Below are positions 26,201-41,200 of a stretch of DNA of 64,000 bases, one piece after another. Source of the stretch: Nautilus pompilius (lineage: Eukaryota > Mollusca > Cephalopoda > Nautilida > Nautilidae); NCBI GenBank assembly GCA_018389105.1, contig JACATO010001009.1, positions 653,001-717,000 on the forward strand, given 5' to 3'. The position numbers and the translations under genes were made by a program. Below the pieces are notes generated by a model. That model made no database searches. It was not told the DNA's origin and was given only the letters and a program-made list of their open reading frames with translations. Each line of letters begins with the position of its first letter. Positions within the stretch are counted from its first letter, which is position 1.

Positions 26201-29200
26201 ATATTTCTTCTTTGTTCTTTTTAATTTTAAATATTGATGCTTTAGGCTTTTAAATCTTTTTACATACAAATATATGAACACACATGTTATGATGGTCAAT
26301 GAAGCAAAAACACAAGCAATTATTGTTTTTCAAATGCTCTCCTAATCAGTGTTATGGTATAGCCCCTCATCTCAGTTAGTGACCTAGTGGATGATTGTGC
26401 AATAATGTAGTCATCAGGCAGCTGCTTGATCTAGAGGAGGAGGGGAGATGGCTCTTGTCCAACAGCCATGGGCGTTTGCAGGTGTGAGTTTGTTTGTTTG
26501 TTTGTTACAGACCTAGTGTAGAAAAGCAGAGAGAGCATGAAAGACAGCAAATGGAAATACAGAAAAAAAACAAAGACACCATCTAGGTCCACAATCCCAA
26601 AAGAATGCCAAATCACTACAAAATGAAGATGATTAAATAAATCACCAGGAACCAACAACACTATCATCCAACTGAAAAAGATTTGATTTCCAACAAAGAA
26701 ACTTCTTAATCCTTCACATGCCAAATTCTTCCAAAACATCTTCTCACCATTATTATCCAGTGTTGGCATTTCTTTCAGCTTGCATTGCAAGATGAACTCA
26801 TAGTAAATACTGTGTTTGCATGTCTGGAAAAAGGATTAACCCACCAAAGGATATTGTATATTGTTAAATCCTTAAAACTGTATTCTGTTTTGATTTCACC
26901 AAACACTGCTTGTTAACATCAGCAATTATGTAAAATTTACATTGAGCATTTTTGTAACTTAATTAATGGGCTCTTGGAATAAAGTGTTGCCCATATAAAT
27001 CTGTCCTAGATCTGCCTATGAATATTAATGAATATTGCATTATTGCTCTTTATAAGCTGATTACTCTCAACAAAAGATGACAAATGGGTTAGTCTGAAAA
27101 CAACTATTTATAGACTAAAGTCATCTGACTCATCCATAAACCTAAAGAATTATGGAAGAAAAAGAAACACCAAGAAATAGGAAGATAGATTGCTATTTTA
27201 TTCTAAATAAAGCCCTTTCTTAGCAGGCAGCCAATTAACTGCTGACTACAATTCCTCTATCACCAAAAGATTAAGAGAGATTAGACTGATTGGTCGAGAA
27301 GCAGCTAAAGAGTCCTTGCTTAGACATAGTAACAAGAAAACTACACCTAAGAGGTATCATCATGCTCATATGAGAACAGGTTTGAAATATTTGATTCTAA
27401 GTAATGGCAATATATTAGAAAAAATGCTGAAAAAAAGTGTAAATAGAACTTCATTTGCCCTACAATGAAGCATAGGAGTGGAAATATGAAAGTATGGGGT
27501 TGTTCTGCTGGTTATTCTCCCGTCATTAAAACTTATGAAATTCTCATACATGTATATATCATAATGATCTGAACAGGGGCGGACTGAGAGTATTATAGGC
27601 TCTCGGGCATAACTGTTCACTGGGCCCCTTAGTGCTGATGTCAGAGGCTACAAAGCACCAGATAAGGGGAGGACGGTTTGGGGGTGTCAATTTCAAAAAA
27701 AATTTTAAATTTAGTTGTCTCAGACTGCATCTGAAGTATATTGGAGTATTCATTTAATAGAATTTATATGGGAATCTCTTGCAGCTGTGGGCCCCTTGTA
27801 CCTATGGGCCCTCGGGCAGTGCCCGATTGACCGATGGCTCAGTCTGCCCCTAGATCTGAAATATCAGGGATAATTTTTTAAGTGATGGATTTATACTGAA
27901 ACAAAATAAAGATACACAATACCATGCTGGAAAAGGATCAGAAGGATTGCATAAAACATTAGTTTGGCCCAGTAAAAAGGTCTAACCATTGTCAATCAGC
28001 TTCAGAACACTTACAAAAGGAAGAATGTAAATTATTTACAAGGAAATATTTTTAAAAGTTATTGAACAGGTTACCAAAAATATGTGCAGTAGCCATTCAC
28101 ATAAAAAGTGGCTATTTTGATTTGATGAAAAAACCTGATAACAATGTCACAATTAATGGTTTATACATTGTGATATAAGAATCGTATGATTTTTTTCATG
28201 TTTTTGTTTTTAATCAGAATAATAATTTTTATTAACAATAGTGTAGGAACGAAAAATGTATTTTAAAAGTGGTCCATAATTTTCAGCGTACGGAAGTCAG
28301 TATTGCAACACGTATCTCCCAGCAGCAGCAGCATCGTGTTTTCTCTCGGCATCAGTTATACTTCAGCAGTCATATCGCAAGTATCTCGCTTATCTTCTAC
28401 GGATTTACCACACCCAAAGATGTCATGCAAAAGGAAGATTTCTCCATCTACCAATACACCAGGCAAGAAACAGAGGAAGTCACTTGATTTGGAAGTTCAG
28501 TAAAAGGTTTGGCCGCCATGCAGTCGATGATAATGACAAAGAAGCGACAAGGATCTATCCATGAAATGGAGAAATTGTTGATGCTCTGGATGGAAGACAA
28601 GATACAAAAACGTGTACCCATAAGCCTACTAACAATTCAAGCTAAGGTTAGAAATATTTTCAAGACTTTGAAGGAACGAATAGGAGATGACTACAAGGAA
28701 AACTTCCAAACAAGCAATGGATGGTTCAATCGCTTCAAAAAAAAAAGCTACAATCTGCACAATGTCCAAGTAACAGGAGAAGCAGCGAGTAAGCAAATTA
28801 AAGAAAGAAAAAGGTAAAAGATATTGGTAACTGCATATAATAATGCATAAAAAAGATAAAATAAAATGCATTACAGAGTACAGTACATACTAGTAATGCA
28901 TATAAAATACCCCCTCAAAAAGGTCAAATACGTATAGGTCTTCAAGTTACGTCCATATCAACTTACAACTGGTTGGTCGGGATGGAACCTGGTCGTAAGT
29001 CAGAGAGTACCTGCATATATCTTTGTTTCATACTAATTTAATTCATTTTTATCAACTGGCAAAAAAAATGCAAGTGATAGACAACAGACTATGTACAGAA
29101 TATAAGACATTTCCCAGAAAAAGTAGTATAGAATTATAATTTGTTTTGTTTATTATTTCTTTTTGTTTTTGCTTGTTTTTTTAAGATTAAGATGTGAGAA

Positions 29201-32200
29201 AAAATCTGTAATTTAACTAATGTGGTAGGCAAAGAAAAATAAATTATCAAACATATCAGGTTAAAAAATGTTCATTTAGATTTGTTGATAACTGCCAAGA
29301 TGCTGATTCTCCAAATGTGAAAACCTTGTAAAGAAAAAGTTTGAAAACTTAGAAAAATAAATTCTTACAACACTTATTTTAGATGAAAGAAAGAAAAGGG
29401 TCCACTTTTGGAACTTTTGCTGTTTTGTCACACTGCTCAAAACCATTCGAAAATAACCGAATCCTCACTCCAAGATTACCATCTGACATTTATACAGTAT
29501 TTTCCTTTATCAAATTCTCTCAAATTATCAGGTGAGATTTTAATGACTTATTTTACAAATAAATACATTTTTAAAGAACAAGATACATAATCTTTAAATC
29601 TTCTGTTTAGCTGGAATATCCAATAATCAAACCATCCTGATTTTTGTGAAAATTTGGTTCCAATATTTTAATTTAATCACAATTTTTATTTCATTTTAAA
29701 AACAACTAATAATAAATATAAAGTGCCTCTAACTAAACTAGGATACTAAACATGCGAAGTAAAAGTAAACATACCTTGGAGATGTCTCTCAAATTAAACA
29801 AATAATGAATTTTGGTTGGTGTTGGTAAAAATTTAGTTATCACTGCTTCATAGATCTCAATGGTTGCTTCAGTGACAACATCGGCAATACATTTTAGTTC
29901 TTCATCAAAGTTCTGGAGTTTCTGACTGATCATGGATCCAAAGATCCTGTTTATCTGCGACTTCTAAAAATATTAAAAAAATAAAATGTTCCAGAAATCA
30001 TCAAACAGTTTCACATGCAATAATAATAATAATAATAATAATAATAATTCAAAATGGGATAGAACAAGCATTAACCTTAGTGACCACTAACTATACCAGA
30101 TGCCAGATCATCCGGACCTGGAGTAATAAATAATCACCAGAGAATGTAACTAACAGTGAGAGAGACACCTACCTACCTACCTCTGTCAGTGTTTTCCCAC
30201 CTTAAGAGTACCAGCAGTTTAAGTCAGCTTGGACAAATGGGGTAACCCTCTGAGAAAACAATAATACTTGGCTTCAAAGGAAAAAAAAACATACAAAAAC
30301 AAATGTTGTTTCATTTTTCCAAGGGTTAAGATATAATTCATTACAGACTTTTGCTGAAAAGATAACTGTAATAAGCTGAGTTTCACAGAAATTACTGAAA
30401 AACAGGTGGATGGTACTTTAGAAAATCCAGTCACCACCTGAATGAAAAAGTCATTAAAAAGATGCATGAATTATGGAAGGATGAAAATGTGAACTTTCAA
30501 CCAACACTAGATGCTAACAGGATAGTCACAGGTTTACCAACAATTAAAAAGAATGAAACTGTCTGAAAAACAGATTCATGAGATCAAAGAGAAGGTGAAT
30601 AGTCCTGCACGGGTATCTCTTGAACAAAAAAAGTCAGCACCGGACACTAAAACTATACTAAGATATTTGTCTATAAAAGAAAATATCAGAAATCAAATTA
30701 GTGCCAACGATGATCTCCAACAGCTAAAATAACATAAAAACCAAACAGTAAAGATGAATAAAAAGTTTGCTAAGCAAGAATAAGTTCCATCACATTACCA
30801 GTCCTGATTCATGTTTTTGACATTATCCAGTGATCCCTGAACAATCTCGGAGGCTAGGGTTAAAAAAATGAGAAAACTTCTCACGATGCTCACAATCTAG
30901 AAGCCAGATCTCCAACATATATTTGCTTTTTATAAATGATGGTAGAGAATTGATTTAGAAAAAAGTCATCCTATTAGTCATTAATAGTAGATTTGGCTGA
31001 ATATCTCAAACCAAAGTCACACAAGTATATCCAAATGGTTACCATGCATGAAGACAAAAGAATCAACACCTTTGATGACCAGTGAACCACCAATGAGAGT
31101 TAAACTGGTGAAATGTGTCATCAGCAAGAAAATGATTGCAAGAAGAAATGAAGGTGGGAAGCAAAGAGGATGTATGGCCAGATCTCAAGGACCATAAAGA
31201 GAAATGATATAGCCCTAGAAAAAAGTTATAGCAAGATAATAAATAGGCCTGAAATAAAAAGCATGACTCATTTATGTTTGCTGCTAAAGACCAAGCAATT
31301 ACCACCAAATTTTATGAAAATAAAATATTGAAGAAAAATGTTAAATCAAGAATTGAGAATGTGCTATGAAGCACCAGAATCAATACAACATATATATATT
31401 GTGTGTGTGTGTGAGAGCATGCACGTATGCAAGACTAGGCTAAGACACAACATCGTCACCAATATATCCATTAAACCATCTGCAAAACATTATTGTATCA
31501 ATGTTTCAAGAAACTGGTATAAACATCAGCCTCCCAAAGTCATCAGAAACTAAAAGGATCTGATTATATGAAACATACACACACACACACACACAAGTAA
31601 ACACAGGAAGTTTTCTGCTAAAAAAATGACATCATCAAAAACCTTAAAGAAAAATATGGCATCTAACAAATATTGCTAGTTCTGGTGACTATAATGCAAA
31701 GAACAAGAAAAAGCACAGAAGTATCAAAAACCTCCAAATATAACTTAGCAGAAAGTAAGAGCTTAGAACAAGTATCGTGCCAGAAAAATCATCAGGACCA
31801 CGGGGAATGGTGTCAAAGTCAATGGAGAGACAGACCGAAAAAAAAATCTGAATCACAGAATATCCATCACAGCCGAAAAAGTTCAAATTCTTTGCACTGC
31901 GTGAACCCCCCCGAGGAAAGCAACACCAAACGCAATCTGTGAAAGCAGGGGTCGGTGTCTGCAATGTTCTCAGTGTTGTGTCTTGGCCGCTGCTGATGCA
32001 ATACTGTCCTTAAAAGAGTAGGAAAAAAAATAATAGAATAGTTTTTACTATACATGTACCAAAGACAAACATTCTTGCTAAAGACAGTTAATACTGCTTA
32101 CATATTAGACTGGCTAAACCACAACAAAATATTTAAAGTTTGTTGGGTTTTTTTTTTAAATTATAGTTTGAAAAAATAGCTGTTGTGGTAGCTGAGCCAA

Positions 32201-35200
32201 AGATTTTGTCACTTTAATAAAAAGTGATACAGCACCCCCCCTTTATTGAGGATGTATTCCTAGAAAACAGCACACAAATTAAACTTATGTATTTCAAGCC
32301 TATTATCACTCAGTAAACAGGGGGTTATGTTCCATACTGTTAGTTAATTTGAGTATTTTCAGTCATCACTGGAAGAAAACTATGATCCTGCCTCCTTGGC
32401 TGTGGTGGTCAGGCAGACTCAAGATACATCATCCCTGCCTGCCTGCTGTGCTGCTACTGGAGTTATAACACCATACAATAAAAATTTTGTTTTCTTCTCT
32501 CATTCTAATCCTGTACAATGAATAGGCAACTAAAAACTACACCAATAATGAAGGCTAGCAGATAAACATTTAGTTGTTTGTATCCTTTTTTTTTTTAAGA
32601 AAAGTTTAAAAGACATTTACACATAAGACTGTTATCCACAAGGTAATATTATCAAAAAGATAACATCAATCCATTGTTTATTTTAAAAAAGAAAGCTTAA
32701 AACACAATCCTTTAGCTAAAAGAATACAATGGTCAATTCTGAGGTAAAGGTGAAGTGCCATCAAGGTCTGAGGAAAGATTCATAGGGCCAGTGGGGTGAT
32801 GGAGATACTGGTTTTGAAAAATTGCATTAAAGTAGATTGCTTCGATGAACATTGTTTCTCCTTGTACAGTTCCTTGTAGGCTGCCAGGTTACTTGTTAAA
32901 TTCCTCCAAAACTGCAAACTTTGCACAGTGTCTAGGTCCATGTCTACTGGTTCCTGGGCAAACTGGTCAGTGAACTTTTAGTAGTTTGCAAGCATATTAG
33001 TACAAAAATCATGTGGTTGTTCCACAGCAGCAACTCCTGCTTCATTTTCTTGTTTTTATTCATGTCCAGCAAGTCCTTGACTGAAAGCTCCTCTTGATGG
33101 GAATCAGTCAGATATATCACATCGTCGTCATCATCATCATTCAATTTTTCAAAGCCAACAAATTTTCCAAGTCAAACAACTTCCACAACATTTGAAGAAA
33201 GACTTTCAAAACCACTAATTATATATACATTCCTATAAGCATTTCCATACAGCATTCATGGTTGTGTTCTTGATTTCACTTCATGTACTCTTGATTTTAT
33301 TTACTGTATGGACGATAGTGTATTTTTGCCAGAAGTCACAAACTTATGGCTTTTCAGGTCCATTGGTAGCATATAGAAGTTATGATGTTGAACTGGATCA
33401 AAGATGGGGTGTTTGGAAGGGGCAAAAAAATCACTTTTACATTAAGGTGTAGACAAGTGAGCTGCACAGGGTGTCCCAGTGCATTGTCAAGGATGAGCAG
33501 TGTCTTAGATGTTGTGTTTTTCTCCTAAGAGTATCACTTAACCTCAACACAGAAGCAATTCAGAAACCAGACCTCTGTGGTACAACTAGTCATCCATGTC
33601 TCTTTTTTTGTGCCTGCCAATGAACTGGTAAGTCTTCTTGTCTTTCAAGGCCTAAGGATTCTGGAAATTGTACACTGCCAGAGGTTTATATTTAAAGTCT
33701 CCTTCAGCATTTCTGCACAGTAAGATTGTTAGTCCATCTTTAGAGACTTTAAAATCAGGGGTCATCTCTTCTTTTTGATAAGTAGGTCCTGTTTGACATC
33801 CTTTTCCAAAATAAACATGTTTCATCACCATGTGGCAAGTATCCTCCCTGTCTCCATAATAGATATGAACACATCAGGAAACTGCTCAGCAACATCATGG
33901 TCCACACTGGCAGATTCACCAGTAGATTTTATGTTACGCAGGTTTTTCCATTTTTAGAAATTAATGAACCCACCTTTGCTTGCCAAAAAAGACTCAGTTG
34001 ATGTTCCTCCTCCACCTTGTAGCCTGTTGTAAGCTTTAGTGCCTTTGCATGGAGAAGCTTATCCTCTGTTTTTGTTCCTCCACCAATATAGCCCCAGCAT
34101 TTTCTCTACAAATGAACTCCTAACCTTTAATGTCATTTCTGCTGATAATGTTGTAGATTGGGAAACAAAATCCTTTATCTTTGTGGCATTTCTCTTGATT
34201 GTATGTACCATTGACTCATTTAGGTTGAGCATATGACCAATCTGTCTGGGGCCATTACCACTCTCAAGCAGTCATAGTATCTCCAGTCTAGCTTCTAGTG
34301 TATAGTTTGCTTCCTTTCTCTTCATGTGGAGGGGGGGGCTCATCTGGTGAATTTAAACAATGCTTTTGCAATGCCATAAAGTTGATTAACACTGTACAAA
34401 AGAAAATGAAGCGTGTGTATTTGAGTATCATTGCAACATCCAAGTGAGTGGTAGTCGTCAAGTGTATGAAAAGTGAGTGACCTAGTGATCAACAGCCTTC
34501 CACCTTCAATGACTTGTTCTCTCATTTCTCGTTTCAACACTAAATATATGTTCACCTGTCTGAAAAATGTTTATGTACATTTATTCATTCTCATAAGTAC
34601 CCATTCACTCATTCACTCAGTACAAATTACATGCATTCATAAATATTCCTTACAAAGTGATAGACTCAACCTTGCCTGTCAACACTCACAGAGTTGCCAG
34701 ATGCAAGAGCATATAATTAGTGAATATAAAAGTACAAATAATTTTGGTCATGTCTTCATCTCTTACATATTCAATATTAAGGAATATTTGCAGAAGTAAA
34801 CAGGTAGTGTTCACTTTCACCAATTCCTAGTTGACAATGAACTTAGCTGATAGGAGGATGAAGTCAAGCATCTTCAAACCATATCATGCATAAGAAATTT
34901 TTGGTATAAAGAAGTTAATAGCGTAACTTCAAATTCACGTATATTAAGGACGTGTAAATCAAGGGAACATTGTGCTTAAATTTCTTTGAGAAAAATATCA
35001 TCACTAATAAACAAATGACAAATCATGCTCAGCCCAGGTCTGCAAACATTTGAAAAATTTTAACCAATAAGCTAGTAATTCTATACTGTACTTAAATTTT
35101 GTGTAACCACTATTCCAAGATTATATTTGAAAGCAATAATTCTATTATGATAATTATCACAGTAAACCCATTTTTAGGCATCCACTAGGGGGAAAAGACA

Positions 35201-38200
35201 AAGATGAAAATAGCAACACTTTAACCAATATTAAAGTTTAAATTCATAAAGGAAAAAATTACCCCTTTTTCTAAATTTGTTTCAAAAGAGCATTTATTCA
35301 GTTCCCACTTACAATGTCAATATTATATAAACAATACTTACATTTTAAAAGGTGAAAAGGAACAATTATGCTTGTTTTTTTTTTTTTCTTCTATGGACGA
35401 GGGTCAGCTTTTGTAGCTTCATTGTAGGAATGCTTCTTTAATTATTGGTAGATGGTAAATTGTTCCAGATTCTAAACACTCTTAAATCAACTGTTACTCA
35501 TTTGCTATTTACATTATTTTAATTTTATTTGGCACTTCCCCCCCCCTAAATTCATCCCACTTTTGGAAACTAAGTATATTTCAAATGTTGCTGTTGTTTT
35601 TCCTTGACAGTTTGGTTAAAATTATTTTAAAAAATCACGATAAAGTTTTCAGAACTAAACCCTGCTGTCCAGCAGGTACAAAAGACGACTCACTTGTGGA
35701 AATGTCATATTGATCAAGTTGAAGCGACTTTGTAGCCGGTTAGAGATCACCATACGTCCTCCACCTGGAGGTCCCATTGCAACTAGCAGCAGCATATCCT
35801 GAAGAATAGAAAAACAATTGTCAAAGTTTAATTTTATACTCATAAAAATGAGGCTATTTCAGGTTTTAATAAATGCAAAATCACTAATAACCACAAAGTT
35901 AGAATATAGTCAATAATGAACTGGACTTGTTTATTAAGTATCAGCACTGTTCAGTGGTACCTGGGTTACAACTAGGGTTGTACTTGCTTGTAGCATTTTA
36001 CAAACACCATCAGCCCCAAAACAACTAGAAGATGCTAATAAAAATCCCATGCTTGTATCGCACACTACAAAAGTATTCTAATGACCTCTGTTGTTTTACC
36101 ATTTATAGTATGATTCACCATGTCAAAGACCCTATTGGCTTTAAGACATTCATACACCGCTTTTGACTTAAACTGTCTATAATGATACTTTAATCCTCCT
36201 CATCCATTACTGTTGTAATTGTAGCATCATCTAGTTCATAAAAGTAGTTAATATCATTATCTGAATTATGCTTTTACTTGAAACAAAATTTCATTTGCCT
36301 GTTGTTAGACTAATTCATTAAACAATTTGAATGAGACTGTAAACTTTTATATCATCACTGATGTTCTAAATCAACATGGCAGTTAAATATGAGAAAATAT
36401 CTTTAATTTTAGCACAAATCTGTGTAATGAATTATTACTATGTACTACATCTAAGATGATTTATTTTAAGTGATTATGCATAATATGCATCTATAAAATA
36501 TAAAAGGGAAAAATTTATAAACTACATTGATAATTTTCCTTTTATAAATTGTTTGTTTTATTTTTTTTAATTAGTGTAGAAAATTATTATTAAAATTTTT
36601 TAAATAAATTATATTCATCTAATTAACTGCTTATCCCAGAAGTTTTACAAAAGATTTCAGATAACTGCAAGGATAAAGTTTGTGCTAAAATATGATACAG
36701 ACAATAGTTTTACTGAGTTTTTAACGTTGTTTTCACCCAAAGGTTGCTGTCTGTTAATACAATTTGCCTGATCTCAATATGTCAAAAAAATCACTATGTT
36801 ATGTATGTAATATACAGGCTTACCCTGCGTATGTATGTATATAAAGAGAAGATAAATACTCCCCTATTTACACATGTAATACAGAAATAAAACAAACTAA
36901 CAAAAAAGATGTAAAAACATTTTTTTTTTGTTTTTGTTTTAAATTACCTTGATGCACTTCACTTTCTGCTTTTCTCTGTCATACCAAAACCCATAGTCTA
37001 ACCAGAGGCGAATTAGCTCCAGTGATGGTTGGGATCCAAATGTATCTTTGCATGGCATATTGAAGTCATCCATAAAAGTAATCAGTTTCTTTCCACCAAC
37101 AGGAACATAAACACCCTTGGTTCGCTTTTCAACTCTGCTTTCAATGATGTTTTGGACATTGTTTGAAGTAGTCTTCAAAATCAAGTAAATACTAGATTTA
37201 TTTCGTAATAGAATATAATGCATAACCAAGAAAATTTATTTGCCAATACTAAAAATTTCTTTAAAGTTGCATTAAAGATTATATATGCTTAATATGCTTG
37301 TTTTTTTTAACCAGTTCACCTTTAATATTTTAAAACTCATATATAAGTATATAGAAGAGAAAATAATTAATAATTATAGAAAAAGATACATCTGACATGC
37401 GAAAAAATTATTGCAGAAGACAGAAAGCCTATTCTTTAATACACTGAAATTTATGAAATATAAATTTAATAATTTCGCTGCTAAGAAAACATTTCATTAG
37501 TGAAGTGAAAGGGAAATTTTTAATTATTTTATTTTTCTTAAATATAATATTTCATGGATATCTGTACACTGATTAATCTTAATATGAATCAATGGAAAAT
37601 TTTGTGGAAATCATCATCTTTTTTTTTTTTTACAACTATTTATCTTTAATAAAACATCTTGACTGTAGTGAATCTTTTTTTAAATATATACTAGTGCATT
37701 GTGGATGTGGTCTCATGTGGCAAAAAGCCTGGATTTGATCCCTACTACATACTAATTCAGTTAGACAAACCCTTCCAGTGGTTTTGGTTTCATCTAACCT
37801 CTGCTTTAAGTGTGTACACTAGTAACATGGCCCTTAGCAACACTGATATCCTACTAATCCTTCTGAATAAGTAATTAACATACCAAGGACAATTCCTTAA
37901 AAAGTGAGCAGGTGACCAGTCAGATAGACCAGCCAAGGATCACAAATAATAATAAAAACAATACAGTAGTAAATAAATTTTCTAAAAATTTGAATATCAA
38001 AATTAAACAAAAACATGAAAGTGACAATCAGTACACAGAATATATGACAATGCATAAGAGCAAAAAAGCAGAGATGTAATAGAATGAGGTCATGATTTGA
38101 TTTAAACTTTGAGAATTTCAAATCAAATCTTCTTGCCCAACCAAACTGTCAGACCAATGCAGAGAAACAAAAGAAACAGGCAATTTAATGTGGTAATGTG

Positions 38201-41200
38201 TTCTCCAATTGGCCTTTTTTATTGTGGATTTTTGTATACATGAAAATAAACAAAGGCCACTGGATATTTAGGTAAACAAAGATCACTGAGAGAAACCAAA
38301 TTTAGATAGATGAATAATCATCCCAAAATTGTTGCAGTTGAGGGTGAACAAAGGGGATTCTACCTTGTGCATTTAGGTGAACAGAGAAACTCATTTGGCT
38401 TGGGAAATGCCTAATATAAGGATATGTTGAAAGTAGATGAGCAATGCAGTGTGTGCCTCTTCCTGCAATTTCAATTTGAGCAGCCTGTCAGCCTTGTCCA
38501 GAAGTACAGCTTCCAGAAAATGATAGAGGAGTGTTCCAGGATACAAGCTTCTGAGCCTACCAGGTCATGACAGAGATCAGCAAGTGTTGCAACATTAGAA
38601 AGGAAACCATTAAGAAGCTGATGGCATGCACTGCAGCTGCTATCCTGGTTCTCAATGGGTGGTTAAGCAGATAGTTACAGAGCTTTGTAAGTCTTGCCCA
38701 CATTGTAATGTTATGTAGGAAGGTTATGATTGAGGTAACTTGCCTGCAGGCACTTTTCCAAATACCACACTGCAACTAACATTGCACAATGGTTCTGCAA
38801 GACAGTTTAATTTTGGACTGCCAGACAAGATCATGTAGGTGGGCACCAATAATGTGATGGACATGCTTAAGACATTTCAGAATGTCATACAGGAGGGCAT
38901 CAGCAACGAGGATGATGATGATCACAACAGCAAAAACAAAGCTGGTGTGCGACAAGGTTGCTCAAACATAATCAAAATCACGTTCAAACAGACTGTTCCA
39001 GCAGAAAGGGGCATGAATTGCAGTCCAAGGGTCTGTTTGACAGACACTTCCATTGTAACTGCTACTTGACCCAATTTTCTCAAAGATTTCATCAAGATAT
39101 TAATGCAATGTAACTATGAGAAGGTGAACAACAAGACAAATGAATTAATGAATTGTGCAAGTCCAGTCATGACAGTTAGAACCTAGCTGAGAAGAAAGTG
39201 ATGTCTTAGCAGTGCATACCACTCAATGAAACAGTATGTACCACATATTCTGCTCGATGCTGATGGAATCCTCTAAGCATGGTTTGTTAAATGGTCTGAA
39301 CACCTTGAAGGAAGACATGTTTAGGTGTGCCAATATTCACAATGCAGAAACTGAATATCTTGGAGCTTCTCATTTTCTCCAATGAAGAAATACAGAAAAA
39401 TTTGCAGATCTCTGGGCTCCTGATGCATGGCTTTCATGCTGTTGATACCTCAGTGGAAAAGATCACCAACAAGAACTTCACAAACTGGGTGGACATGGTG
39501 GAAACCTAGGCAAGAAGTTGTTTAAGCCCAGTGCAAGAAACTTCAGCATGATCACCAACATGTTTTATGCATGGACTGCATTTGATACACATCAGATCCC
39601 GAGAATGATCAAATTCTTTAGAATGCAATAGTTACTGCCAAGATGGACCCAATGGATGCCAATGCCGTGGAGAAAGACTATTCTGGTGGCAAAAGGGCAG
39701 CACAGCGCTTCTGGTTCAAGGGGTTCTCCAAGATACTTTGTGTGCCACCCATGACATAACACTTGTGAATAAAATTGCTCTATACCATGCTAATGAATGC
39801 TGACTAAATTGCAGGTGGATCTCCAGTTTCTCCAGTGGTAGGTAGTGAACCAACAGAAGTATCCAATCATGTTCCACCTGGCTTTGGTCTACCTTGCCAG
39901 CCTGGTGTCTATGGTAGGTGTGGAGTTCCTGTTCTCACTTGCTTCACATCTGACATGCTTAGCACTCTCAGCTGACTGCAAAAACGTTGAGATAATCATG
40001 TCTCAATTCATAGAACCCTTAGTTCCGCATTCCCTGCAGTGTGTGTTTCTTTCTTTTATTGATATTTCTATTTGACATTTTATGTATTTAATCAATTTAC
40101 CAGCAAAAATATAATTTTATATTCATGCAGTTTGAAAGCATAAAAATGGCATCACACACAAGAAGTTAAGAACAGGGGTTGAAATTGGCTGTTTTTTTCT
40201 GCTCCAGGATGGAAACCAAAATACTTTTGGAAATGTTTCCTTAGGTCTCAAAGTGGCTGAGGCCCAGCAATAGACTAGATGGATTGGTATCCATGTGTGC
40301 TGCACATGAGTACATAAAATCATTGTAGAATTTCAACTGCATATCATTATCTCTTCGTTGCCAAATGGAAGAAAAAATCCCAAGTTAGATGCAGTTTTCA
40401 AGAATCCAAACCCAATTCTTAAATTAGTGATTTGATTTGAAACACCCTCATAATTGCTGACAAGATAGAGAGTGGATACTGCATGAGCCACCATCTTAGA
40501 TTTGAAGTTTAAAATGTAGTTAAAAGAGTATTACTGAAAATTATAGCACCAATTAAATAAGAGTAATAATGGAATGAGCTCATTTCAACAGGTATTGTGA
40601 TTAACATTTAAAAAATAAAAATTTGAAGGAGAAAATTAGCTTTTACAATGTTGTATTTCTATACTTTAATATTTCCAAACATACAGTACCTAAGAAGTAT
40701 TTTTAAATTTCACTGTAAATAAACTAAGCCTTACTATTTACTTACTGTTGCCCTGATTTCTCTAATTATTTAAAACCATTTTGCTTCACTTCATTCTAGA
40801 TGTATTTATCACTGCAAGCATCAGTTATTTACTAGCATTATTAAGAATTTTATTAGATGCACTCTCTTTATAGTGTAAAAATCCTTAAAACTTTCAGAGG
40901 ACTCTTAATCCTCAAGCATACCTGTGCAGACATGAAAACAGTAAGAATAGTGTATTTCTTGGTATTCAGCTTCTGAATTGCACTCACAGCAACTGATGTT
41001 TTTCCAGTTCCAACAGGGCCCACTAACATGGTTGGACACATTTCATTGATAAGATTTAACACTAGATACTGATAACGGACAGTGTCTACTGTAGGCACTA
41101 TCAGTTTGTAAAATGGCACACTGAAAAATAGAAATTAAAAAATAATTTATCTCTTTATTTAAAAATAAACAAAGTCCTTTCATTCAAATCTACCTATTTA

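Noticed and set aside
28509-28817. A 102-codon CENP-B-like small protein
   Set aside because: It is preceded by the Tigger N-terminus with a stop and lacks the rest of the transposase; its Met is within the domain.
37690-37900. Functional tRNA gene
   Set aside because: Pol III box-like motifs are present but I cannot fold acceptor or anticodon stems. A SINE head explains it better.
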